A stretch of 64,000 nucleotides of DNA from Phocaeicola sartorii JCM 17136 = DSM 21941. Its GTDB lineage: Bacteria > Bacteroidota > Bacteroidia > Bacteroidales > Bacteroidaceae. Below the pieces are notes generated by a model that searched no databases, was not told where the DNA came from, and saw only the letters and a program-made list of their open reading frames with translations. Made by a program: the position numbers and the translations under genes. Shown in pieces: positions 7,162 to 14,940 of this stretch (its first letter is position 1; every line of letters begins with the position of its first letter). Where the stretch lies: assembly GCF_000614185.1 (NCBI RefSeq), contig NZ_BAKM01000005.1:93955-157954 (forward strand), given 5' to 3'.

Positions 7162-8304
7162 TTATTTGGAACTCAACACCCATGCATTCTTGAACGCATC
7201 GTTCTGTTTCAGTTCATTTATTTTTTTATAAGCGGCGGCTTTATCTGCAAAACTGCACAAAGACAGGCGATAACGTCCGTTACCTTCTATGACTGTTACA
7301 TCTTTGTATCCTTTTTGCTTGTACTCATTGAGTACTTGCTGGGCGTCATTGGCTGTCGGCAAACTGGATACGATGATATAATACTTGCTTTTTTTACTGT
7401 TCGACGGTGTTGCCGTTTCTTTCTTTTCAGAGGCGGGCTTGCTTACGGCGACAGGTTTGTCAACCGGCTTGGCCGATGGCTGTTCTGTATTGTCCAACTT
7501 TGGTGCAACAGCATTCCTGGTGGGTGCTTCGTGTGCTTTGCCTACCTTCTCTACTTTTACCGCTACTGGTTTCAGCGTGTTCCGATTATTTTTGATATTC
7601 GATTTCTTGGGTTGTTGCGGCTTGGAAGGAACAGTAATCAAGGTCGTCGCCAAGGATTGTGAGCGAATGGCGTCAAACAGACCGTCCGTACCTAAGGAGG
7701 CATAATTGCCCTTGTCCACATACGTGTTCTCTACCGGAACGGACAAGAAGAAAAACAAGACTACAGCTACAGCCACAGCTACTGCATTTCCTATCCACTG
7801 GCGTTTGAAACGTACTGTTCTTTTTCTTTTTTCCTGTCGGGGAAGCAATTCCCTGGTTGCGGTAGAAACCGTTGAAGCAAGATGCTCCAATCTGTTGATA
7901 GAAAAAGAACTAAGCCCGTATAAGGCAGGCGATAACGCACCGTCCTCATTGGGATGAAACTCGTATGTGCTATGAATATTATAATGTAAGACACCTATGC
8001 CATGCATTTCTGCACATCCATTTTGGTATAGTTGTTCTTTTAATCCGGCCACCTCTTTTTCTATCATGCGTGTGGCATCAGGAAAATCGGTGTGATGGGC
8101 TTGCATATACGATTGAACTAATAAACCGTCGTTTATAGTCAATTGGGGATTGAAACCAATGGTACGTACAGGGGGAAGATAAAGATTTTCCTCCTTGACA
8201 TACCGTGCCGGTTGATAGTGCGCTATAAAACCGCCAAAGTCTGGAATAATCACACAATCATTTTCCAGTAACAGAATTTCTATATGTCTAGCCAATTCAA
8301 TCAT
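7162..8304 (-). CDS. HU-CCDC81 and SPOR domain membrane protein
   Basis: The 380-residue protein has tandem HU-CCDC81-type domains (residues ~1-60 with CVIIPDFGGFIAHY, and ~65-130 with MHGIGVLHYN). One transmembrane segment follows at ~170-190 (AVAVAVAVVLFFFL), then a Pro/Lys-rich linker and a C-terminal SPOR domain (~300-378, KYYIIVSSLPTANDAQQVL ... VIEGNGRYRLSLCSF). SPOR domains bind denuded septal peptidoglycan, so the protein probably links the cytoplasm to the divisome zone. This architecture is typical of Bacteroidales. A TAATTTTG box 5 nt before the ATG suggests a nearly leaderless mRNA. Confidence 0.88.
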   Translation of the reverse strand: MIELARHIEILLLENDCVIIPDFGGFIAHYQPARYVKEENLYLPPVRTIGFNPQLTINDGLLVQSYMQAHHTDFPDATRMIEKEVAGLKEQLYQNGCAEMHGIGVLHYNIHSTYEFHPNEDGALSPALYGLSSFSINRLEHLASTVSTATRELLPRQEKRKRTVRFKRQWIGNAVAVAVAVVLFFFLSVPVENTYVDKGNYASLGTDGLFDAIRSQSLATTLITVPSKPQQPKKSNIKNNRNTLKPVAVKVEKVGKAHEAPTRNAVAPKLDNTEQPSAKPVDKPVAVSKPASEKKETATPSNSKKSKYYIIVSSLPTANDAQQVLNEYKQKGYKDVTVIEGNGRYRLSLCSFADKAAAYKKINELKQNDAFKNAWVLSSK

Positions 8305-8308
8305 ATCG

Positions 8309-8337
8309 CAAAATTAGCATTTTTATTCCGTTTCAAC
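8309..8337 (-). promoter_or_regulatory. Promoter of the HU/SPOR-FHA-cobUTSC operon
   Basis: On the minus strand TTGA (8334-8337) and TAATTTTG (8309-8316) are spaced 17 nt apart. The -7 box is only 4 nt from the start codon region, so transcription would begin at or inside the start codon. Confidence 0.45.
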
Positions 8338-8381
8338 GCAACTTTTATGGAAGAAAATAACAACTCACTCATAATTTATTG

Positions 8382-8389
8382 TAATTTTG
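8382..8389 (+). promoter_or_regulatory. -7 element upstream of ugd
   Basis: TAATTTTG matches TAnnTTTG and is 34 nt before the ugd start. No clear -33 TTTG is visible. Confidence 0.45.
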
Positions 8390-8422
8390 CAGCGAAAAAG
8401 TCAGACTAACGAATTAAATAAA

Positions 8423-9735
8423 ATGAATATAGCGATTGTAGGAACCGGGTATGTAGGGCTTGTTACCGGAACGTGTTTTGCCGAAACCGGCGTGGATGTA
8501 ACTTGTGTAGATGTGAATGCGGATAAGATTGCTAATCTGCAAAAGGGTATTATCCTATTTATGAACCGGGGTTGGAAGATATGGTCTTGCGTAATGTGAA
8601 AGCCGGACGTCTTCATTTCACCACTTCTTTAGAGAGTTGTCTGGATAATGTGGATATTGTGTTCAGTGCTGTGGGCACGCCTCCCGATGAGGACGGAAGC
8701 GCCGACTTGCGCTATGTGCTTGAAGTTGCCAGGACGATTGGTGCTAACATGAAGAAATATACCTTGGTCGTGACCAAGAGTACGGTGCCTGTGGGTACGG
8801 CCCGGAAAGTGAAAGCGGCCATCCGGGAGGAATTGGAGAAAAGAGGGGAGTCTATAGATTTCGATGTGGCTTCTAATCCGGAATTCTTGAAAGAAGGTAA
8901 TGCTATTGATGACTTTATGAGTCCGGACCGTGTGGTGGTGGGAGTGGAGTCGGAAAGGGCTAAAAAGCTGATGACCAAGCTTTATAAACCTTTCATGTTG
9001 GTTAACTTCCGTGTTATCTTCATGGATATTCCTTCTGCCGAGATGACCAAATATGCGGCAAACTCCATGCTGGCCACTCGTATCAGCTTTATGAACGATA
9101 TTGCCAACCTGTGCGAGCTGGTGGGAGCTGACGTAAATATGGTACGCGATGGAATAGGTTCCGACAGCCGTATCGGTCGTAAGTTCCTGTATCCGGGATG
9201 CGGTTACGGTGGCTCTTGTTTTCCGAAGGATGTGAAGGCGCTGATTAAAACTGCCGAGCAGAACGGCTATTCCATGCAGGTGCTGAAAGCGGTGGAAGAT
9301 GTGAACGAAAATCAGAAAGGCATTTTGTTCGAGAAACTGGTAAAAGTGTTCAATGGAGATTTGAAAGGCAAGACAGTGGCTTTGTGGGGACTTGCATTCA
9401 AGCCCGGTACGGACGATATGCGTGAGGCTCCGGCTTTGGTACTTATTGAGAAATTGAAACAGTCGGGTTGCAATGTCCGCGCATACGATCCTGCTGCTAT
9501 GGATGAGTCCCGCCGCCGGATAGGAGAGTCGGTTTATTATGCGCACGACATGTATGACGCGGCTCTTGATGCGGATGCGTTGATTCTGGTAACCGAGTGG
9601 AAAGAGTTCCGTCTTCCTACCTGGGGAGTAATCAAGAAGGCGATGAAGCAGCCTGTAGTGCTTGACGGACGAAATATTTATGATGGTGACGAACTACAGG
9701 AAATGGGGTTTGTTTATCATTGCATTGGTCGATAA
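8423..9735 (+). CDS. ugd: UDP-glucose 6-dehydrogenase, one frameshift
   Basis: The N-terminal Rossmann motif [17 protein letters not shown] is in the first frame from ATG 8423. The second frame carries PGLEDMV, the STVPVGTA block, [25 protein letters not shown], the catalytic [16 protein letters not shown] with its Cys, and [15 protein letters not shown]. Adding one C at CC 8554-8555 gives the expected [10 protein letters not shown] junction and 437 residues, a normal length. The enzyme makes UDP-glucuronate for capsule and other polysaccharides. Because only a CCC-to-CC change breaks it, I treat the gene as intact in the source organism. Confidence 0.93.
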
Positions 9736-9755
9736 ATAAAATAGAGAGAAGAACC

Positions 9756-10544
9756 ATGTACAAACGTTTTTCGATAATAATGTTGGCTGTCGCGCTGTCT
9801 TCTTGTGGGACTCCGCAACAAAAAACATCCGCCCAGGAAGAAAACAAGGAAGCAAAATCTTTGTTGGAAGGTATATGGTTGGACGATAATACGGAAGCGG
9901 CATTGCTGAGGGTGAAAGGCGACACCTTGTTTTATGCAGATGCCGCTACAGCTCCCGTTGCTTTTAAAATCATAGGCGATTCGTTGATCACGTATGGTGC
10001 ACGGACTAATGGTTATAAGATAGAGAAGCAAGGGGAGCATATTTTTTGGTTTCATTCGGCTGTAGGAGATGTGATACGTCTGCATAAGGCCGATACGGAG
10101 AATGATTCTCTGGCGTTTATCCATACTCAGGAAGTCCCTGTTTATAACGAGGTGATAAAGAAAGATTCGGTGGTGACATTCGACAATGTCCGTTATCGCG
10201 GATATGTGTACATTAATCCGTCAAAGATTAAAGTGATGCGTCCGGGAGTTTCGGAGGAAGGACTTGGGGTGGATAATGTATATTATGACAATATCATACA
10301 TATCTGCGTGTATGAGGGCAGAAAGAGTCTTTATGCCAAAGATATAACGAAACAAATGTTCAAAGATATAGTTCCGGATGATTTTTTGCAATGGGCTATA
10401 TTGTCGGATATGGATTTTATGGGTGTTGATTCCAAAGGGTATCATTATCAGGCCACGGTGTGTGTGCCTGACGATGCGTCTTGTTATATGGTTAATATCA
10501 CTGCCGGTAAGGATGGAGGACTTTCATTCGAGCTGGTCAGGTAG
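9756..10544 (+). CDS. Lipoprotein of the DUF4738 type
   Basis: Read from ATG 9756 (MYKRFSIIMLAVALSSCG), the 262-residue product has a lipoprotein signal with Cys at about residue 17. The mature part starts with a Lys/Glu-rich linker and then two beta-rich halves: a GIWLDDNTEAALLRVKGDTLFYADA lipocalin-like repeat region at ~30-115 and a second unit (~145-262) with YINPSKIKVMRP and VDSKGYHYQATVCVPDD. I assign DUF4738 from overall appearance. Function unknown; likely periplasm-facing. It starts 20 nt after ugd and may share its transcript. Confidence 0.65.
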   Translation: MYKRFSIIMLAVALSSCGTPQQKTSAQEENKEAKSLLEGIWLDDNTEAALLRVKGDTLFYADAATAPVAFKIIGDSLITYGARTNGYKIEKQGEHIFWFHSAVGDVIRLHKADTENDSLAFIHTQEVPVYNEVIKKDSVVTFDNVRYRGYVYINPSKIKVMRPGVSEEGLGVDNVYYDNIIHICVYEGRKSLYAKDITKQMFKDIVPDDFLQWAILSDMDFMGVDSKGYHYQATVCVPDDASCYMVNITAGKDGGLSFELVR

Positions 10545-10698
10545 TCGTGATGGTTGCATCTTTTTTTCATTCAGCACATAGGTTTATCAGGCATAACCAG
10601 GAATCAGCCTGACAGTAGGGAAGCGGAGAGTCCGAGAAGCCGGATCGTGAAAGGTCCGGGGATCACAGTGGGATACATGACTATCGTATTATTGTAAA

Positions 10699-10966
10699 AA
10701 AAAGTATGTGGACTTCGTGGGCCAAGTAAGTGGTGTTACTTTGCCTGCGGACATATATTACTTTGTTCACGAACATATATTACTTTTTTTAGTGGAATAT
10801 GGGCCGGCAGAAATTTAGTGGGAACCATACGTTTTAAAAATACGTCAGCATGTTCTGCGTACCGGCCTAGTTTGTCTAGTGCACCGGCCTAGCTTGTTCA
10901 GTGCACCAGCCTAGTTTGTTCAGTGCACCGGCCTAGTTTGTTCAGTGTACCGGCCTAGCTTGTTCA
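10699..10966. repeat. Array of 22-bp-period repeats in a long intergenic region
   Basis: Five clear tandem 22-bp units occupy 10857-10966 (unit GTGCACCGGCCTAGTTTGTTCA, one to four changes per copy). Two further units with a different sequence but the same period lie at 10743-10764 and 10765-10786 (shared ACATATATTACTTT). In one 22-nt register the weaker units between and before them also align in part (GTTACTTT, AGTGG). Between 10545 and 11211 I find no protein-coding gene. Hairpins at ~11050-11130 (CTGAAAC/GTTTCAG and GTAAAA/TTTTAC) are also non-coding. Units are contiguous without unique spacers, so this is not a CRISPR array. Confidence 0.8.
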
Positions 10967-11176
10967 TTACTCTCTCACTAAACAGACATGCTTCTTTCTT
11001 CTCTCATCCTTTCATCTTATGCAATACACACAGACAATCAGCCGGTTAAAACTGAAACCACTTCCCCTTACTCCCGTTTCAGCCGTATGAGGTGTAAAAT
11101 CGTTGTTTTACTGACGCGATGAGAACACGTTTGGGAAAAGTTGGAATTTGCTCTATCTTTAACCTGCATAAACTTT

Positions 11177-11204
11177 TTTGTCTCATCGGATTTGTTTAAG
11201 TTTG
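11177..11204 (+). promoter_or_regulatory. Putative promoter for the DUF218-GNAT / metallo-beta-lactamase genes
   Basis: TTTG (11177-11180) and TAAGTTTG (11197-11204) match the -33 and -7 elements, with a 16-nt spacer that is shorter than usual. Confidence 0.4.
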
Positions 11205-11211
11205 TATCTTA

Positions 11212-11274
11212 ATGGAACAGTCCGTCAATTATAAAAAACGTTTGTCGGAGAATGAAGAATTTTATGAGCGTTAA
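11212..11274 (+). CDS. Possible 20-residue leader peptide or gene remnant
   Basis: ATG 11212 to TAA 11272-11274 encodes a short, charged peptide (MEQSVNYKKRLSENEEFYER). It lies just after a promoter-like element and 84 nt before the DUF218-GNAT start. It could be a leader, a remnant of a longer gene, or chance. Confidence 0.2.
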   Translation: MEQSVNYKKRLSENEEFYER

Positions 11275-11358
11275 TAAGATTTGTACAGGTTTGCTTATTT
11301 GGACAATGGGATATTCAAACCGATAAAAAAATGCCGAAGTATTGTAATCGTAGAGTTT

Positions 11359-12306
11359 ATGAATAAAACAATCCTATTATTAGGAGCATCAAATGACGTC
11401 AATGGTGAGTTAAGCCAAATGGCTATTGACAGATTGGAATGTGCATATTCAATATATGCAAACAATCCTGATATCAGATTCTTATGCACGGGAGGATTTG
11501 GAGAACATTTTAATACGACCCAAATGCCTCATGCCGAATATTTGCGACAATGGTTGTTGCTAAAAGGGGTTAAGAACGAAAATTTTCTTCCGCATATCAT
11601 ATCATCCAATACGTATGAAGACATCCATAAATTGAAAGAAGTGATAAACTGTATGTCAATAGATTTATTGATTGTCGTGACTTCTGATTTTCATGTGGAA
11701 AGGGTACGTATGTTATACGAAATGTTCATTCGTCATGAGAATGTGATATTTATTCCTGCTACCTCTGCCTTATCAAGCAATGAACTACATGCCCGTATGG
11801 CGTATGAAGAAAAAGCCATTCAATTCTTGAAAAATCAAATCTGTATCCGTCAGGCTACATTTGATGATATTCTCGAATTAAAAAACTTATATCAAGGAAC
11901 GGTATTGACTATAAACAGGCAAGATTATTCACAGGAAGAAGTAGACGACTGGGCATCGTGCGGAGACGATCTTTCCCATATAAGAAAGAGGATAGAAACT
12001 CATTATTTTATTGTAGCTGTTAATCCACTATCGCAGATCGTTGGTTTTTCGTCCATTACACCGCAAGGTTATTTACACTCCATGTTTGTTCACAAAGATT
12101 TTCAGGGTAAAGGCATTGCCACTCTGCTTTTAAAAGAAATAGAACGGTATGCAATGGAAAATAAAATAGTTCGGATAACCTCAGAAGTAAGTATAACCGC
12201 CCGCCCCTTCTTTGAAAAATGGGGTTATACGGTAGAGATTGAACAAAAACGTAAGGCCAATCAACTTTGCCTGACGAATTATTGGATGACCAAAGAGCTG
12301 ATTTAA
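11359..12306 (+). CDS. DUF218 (YdcF/SanA-like) domain fused to a GNAT acetyltransferase
   Basis: Read from ATG 11359, the 315-residue protein has two parts. Residues ~1-160 are DUF218-like: KTILLLGASN, FLCTGGFGE, AEYLRQWLLLKGV, a SSNTYEDI segment and VVTSDFHVERVRMLY, the usual DUF218 order. Residues ~165-315 are a GNAT domain: ICIRQATFDDILELKNLY at its start, VGFSSITPQGYLHSMFV (beta4), the acetyl-CoA loop FQGKGIATLLL and a late ARPFFEKWGY. No signal peptide is seen, so this is likely cytoplasmic, unlike most envelope-anchored DUF218 proteins. It lies 13 nt before the metallo-beta-lactamase gene and probably shares its mRNA. Substrates unknown. Confidence 0.8.
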   Translation: MNKTILLLGASNDVNGELSQMAIDRLECAYSIYANNPDIRFLCTGGFGEHFNTTQMPHAEYLRQWLLLKGVKNENFLPHIISSNTYEDIHKLKEVINCMSIDLLIVVTSDFHVERVRMLYEMFIRHENVIFIPATSALSSNELHARMAYEEKAIQFLKNQICIRQATFDDILELKNLYQGTVLTINRQDYSQEEVDDWASCGDDLSHIRKRIETHYFIVAVNPLSQIVGFSSITPQGYLHSMFVHKDFQGKGIATLLLKEIERYAMENKIVRITSEVSITARPFFEKWGYTVEIEQKRKANQLCLTNYWMTKELI

Positions 12307-12319
12307 ACACTATTATACC

Positions 12320-13207
12320 ATGAAGGGAGTAATTACAATCTATCTAAGCGTAGTATTGGCATTTTTAACAGGATGCTCAACCATGAAAAAACTATCAAAT
12401 GGAACAACTGTTTACCATTATGCTAACGGATTTGTTACTGATAGCGATAATAAAATAGTAGCTCATTACGCCAATGGTTTTATAACAAAGTATTCTGATA
12501 TTGCTACCCAAAAGCATATTAAGATAAACAGTGATTTAGAACTATTCAAACTGACGTCTGATTGTTACCTATATACGGCTTGGGCAGATATGGGACATTG
12601 GGGACGTGTCGGTTCGAATGGACTTGTTGTGATTAGCAAAGGGAAAGCTCTTTTGATTGATTCGCCTACCCTTGAATCGCAAACTGTTGAGTTGGCTTGG
12701 TGGTTTGATAAAAACTTGAACGTAACCTTTGAATCGTTTATTCCCGGACATTGGCACGGTGATTGTGTGGGAGGATTGACTTGGCTGAATCGGAATGGCA
12801 TCAAGAGCTATGCCAACCGCTTGACAAATGAGATACTGGCATCCAAAGGGCTTGAACAAGCAAATACAAGTTTTTCAGATTCATTATTATTCAAGGTAGG
12901 AGACATCCGAATTGAAGCATATTATTTAGGCGGAGGACATGCAGTCGATAATATTGTGGTATGGATTCCAGCTGAAAAAATTCTGTTTGGCGGATGTATG
13001 CTTAAAGATATGGAAACCTCGAATATCGGCAATATTTCGGATGCCGCTCCGCTTGAAGAGTGGCTGCAAACCATAGACCGGGTGGAACAGCAATTTCCCA
13101 ATGTGGAATATGTTATCCCCGGGCACGGCAAATACGGAGGGAAAGAGTTGTTTAAGCATACCAAAACGATTATAGAGAATGAATGGCAGGCTAAAATGAG
13201 CAAATAA
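12320..13207 (+). CDS. Subclass B1 metallo-beta-lactamase-like lipoprotein
   Basis: The 295-residue protein begins with a lipoprotein signal (LAFLTGC, Cys19). After an unusual doubled YANGF segment (residues 34-38 and 50-54) it has an MBL fold with every B1 zinc ligand in order: His144, His146 and Asp148 in HWHGD, His207 in GGGHAVDN, Cys226 in FGGCM and His269 in PGHGKYG. Zn1 would use the three His, Zn2 would use Asp/Cys/His as in CcrA, NDM and related enzymes. Membrane anchoring recalls NDM. Activity on beta-lactams is inferred from ligands, not shown. The gene pairs with the DUF218-GNAT gene in an AT-rich, accessory-looking stretch. Confidence 0.88.
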   Translation: MKGVITIYLSVVLAFLTGCSTMKKLSNGTTVYHYANGFVTDSDNKIVAHYANGFITKYSDIATQKHIKINSDLELFKLTSDCYLYTAWADMGHWGRVGSNGLVVISKGKALLIDSPTLESQTVELAWWFDKNLNVTFESFIPGHWHGDCVGGLTWLNRNGIKSYANRLTNEILASKGLEQANTSFSDSLLFKVGDIRIEAYYLGGGHAVDNIVVWIPAEKILFGGCMLKDMETSNIGNISDAAPLEEWLQTIDRVEQQFPNVEYVIPGHGKYGGKELFKHTKTIIENEWQAKMSK

Positions 13208-13243
13208 TTCAGATTATAAAGTCATATAATTCTATCCTAAGTG

Positions 13244-13270
13244 AAAGTCTTGAAGTAGTTCAAGACTTTT
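13244..13270 (+). terminator. Terminator after the metallo-beta-lactamase gene
   Basis: AAAGTCTTGAA (13244-13254) pairs perfectly with TTCAAGACTTT (13259-13269) around a 4-nt loop, ending in four T residues. Confidence 0.75.
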
Positions 13271-13323
13271 GTTGTATATCATCCGACTAACTTTGCCACC
13301 AAAATTTAACTCATGGATGATAA

Positions 13324-13506
13324 AATGCAATTGAACAAAATAATCATATCCACATGCCTCAAGCAAATGTCCGTTTTAAGGGACAATATGTAGATATGAA
13401 CAGTGGTTTTTATTCACGGACTTTCTCAATGGACTTTATGTACCGTTTTGGCGGGTACAAACGAAAAGAGATAAAAAAGGTGGACGCATCACGATTCGGG
13501 TATTAA
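13324..13506 (+). pseudogene. C-terminal remnant of an outer-membrane beta-barrel protein
   Basis: A frame with no start, preceded by an in-frame stop at 13321-13323, encodes about 60 residues. They end in FSMDFMYRFGGYKRKE, then VDASRFGY and stop. The YRFGGYKxKE...D(T/A)SRFG ending is characteristic of Bacteroidetes TonB-receptor-like proteins of the outer-membrane beta-barrel (OMP_b-brl) type. The rest of the ~800-residue gene is missing, so this is a true deletion remnant, not an indel error. Confidence 0.65.
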
Positions 13507-13642
13507 TTCCCCAGGAACATGAAAACAAATAGCACTTTCTCACCGCTGATGAAACATAGCCACTTTCATCTCCATAAAAATAAAATAGGAAGAAAACCGG
13601 CCGGTCTTCTTCCTAATTCTTTTTATATATCGCGTGCGCTTC

Positions 13643-14920
13643 CTATTCTTTTGGGGTATTTTTTCTATTATTAGCACCGGACTTGCCTGCACCGTTTCTT
13701 TTTCCTTTATAATTCCCTTGTTTTCTAGGTCCGCCACCTTTGTGATTGCTACGACCGGCACTGCTGCGCGGACTGTATTCGGGAGCTTCTCCCAGTTCCT
13801 CGGGAACAGGGATTTTATAGATGTCCTTGCCCAGGAAGTTCTCAATGGCTTTGAACTGAGTCTGCTCTTTCTCGCTGACAAAAGTAATGGCGCATCCATC
13901 ATGGTTGGCGCGGGCTGTACGGCCGATGCGGTGTACATAATCCTCGCTGTCATGGGGTACATCGTAATTGATTACCAGACGAATGTCGTCAATGTCTATT
14001 CCTCGCGAAACAATATCGGTAGCGATCAGAATATTGATTCTGCCACTTTTGAATTCACGCATAATCTGTTCCCGCTGGGATTGCTCCAAGTCCGAGTGCA
14101 TTTCACCTACGTTCAGCTTCATCCGCTTGAATGCTTGTGTCACTTCCTTCACTTTCAATTTGGAAGAGGCGAATATGATGACACGTTCAGGCGTCTGATC
14201 CTGGAAGAGGGATTGGATAATGCCCAATTTCTGGCGTTCATAACAGATGTAAGCCGTCTGGATAATCTTTTCCGCAGGTTTTGAGACCGCCAATTTAATT
14301 TCTACAGGATTGTTTAAGATCGTTTTGGCCAATTGCTGTATCTTGGCCGGCATGGTGGCCGAGAACATGATAGTCTGACGTTCTTTCGGCAGATACTTCA
14401 CTATTTGCATAATGTCATCCGAGAATCCCATATCCAGCATACGGTCCGCTTCATCGAGAATAAAGAAAGAAACCTTGGACAAGTCTACGTAACCCAGGCT
14501 GAGATGACTTATCAGACGTCCCGGAGTGGCAATGACTACATCGGCTCCCAAAGTTAAACCTTTCTTTTCCTGCTCGAAGCGCACACCGTCGTTTCCTCCG
14601 TAAACAGCTACGCTGGATGCCGGTAGAAAATAAGAGAAACCTTCCATTTGCTGGTCTATCTGTTGCGCCAATTCGCGTGTGGGTGACATGATCACACAAT
14701 TGATGGCATCTTCCGGATATCCACCTTTGCTTAATTGGTTAAGAACAGGCAAAAGGTATGCGGCTGTCTTGCCGGTTCCGGTCTGTGCCACTCCGATCAA
14801 ATCTTTTCCTTCAAGAATGACCGGTATGGTATGTTCTTGTACAGGAGTACATTCTTCAAATCTCATGGCATCTAATGCCTGAAGCACTCCTTCTTCTAAA
14901 TTTAGTTCTGAAAATTTCAT
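13643..14920 (-). CDS. rhlE: DEAD-box RNA helicase, RhlE-like
   Basis: The 425-residue protein has the Q motif region (FEECTPVQEHTIP), Walker A AQTGTGKT, PTRELAQQ, TPGRL, DEAD, SAT, and in the second RecA-like lobe IIFASSK, ATDIVSRGIDID and HRIGRTAR. The C-terminal ~50 residues are basic, Gly/Asn/Arg-rich (RNA-binding tail). Likely role: RNA remodelling in ribosome assembly or mRNA decay. It follows serB by 20 nt, so the two may be co-transcribed. Confidence 0.92.
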   Translation of the reverse strand: MKFSELNLEEGVLQALDAMRFEECTPVQEHTIPVILEGKDLIGVAQTGTGKTAAYLLPVLNQLSKGGYPEDAINCVIMSPTRELAQQIDQQMEGFSYFLPASSVAVYGGNDGVRFEQEKKGLTLGADVVIATPGRLISHLSLGYVDLSKVSFFILDEADRMLDMGFSDDIMQIVKYLPKERQTIMFSATMPAKIQQLAKTILNNPVEIKLAVSKPAEKIIQTAYICYERQKLGIIQSLFQDQTPERVIIFASSKLKVKEVTQAFKRMKLNVGEMHSDLEQSQREQIMREFKSGRINILIATDIVSRGIDIDDIRLVINYDVPHDSEDYVHRIGRTARANHDGCAITFVSEKEQTQFKAIENFLGKDIYKIPVPEELGEAPEYSPRSSAGRSNHKGGGPRKQGNYKGKRNGAGKSGANNRKNTPKE

Positions 14921-14940
14921 ATATATAGTTACTTCTTTCT

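Noticed and set aside
8629..9546. 305-residue minus-strand frame inside ugd
   Set aside because: Shadow of a conserved gene; His/Arg-rich composition and no recognisable domain.
10545..10698. Remnant of a group II intron or other mobile-element protein
   Set aside because: One frame reads a short Arg/Gly-rich peptide that looked vaguely similar, but it is too short and has no diagnostic motif.
10857..10966. CRISPR array
   Set aside because: The 22-bp units are contiguous with no unique spacers, and no cas gene is in the window.
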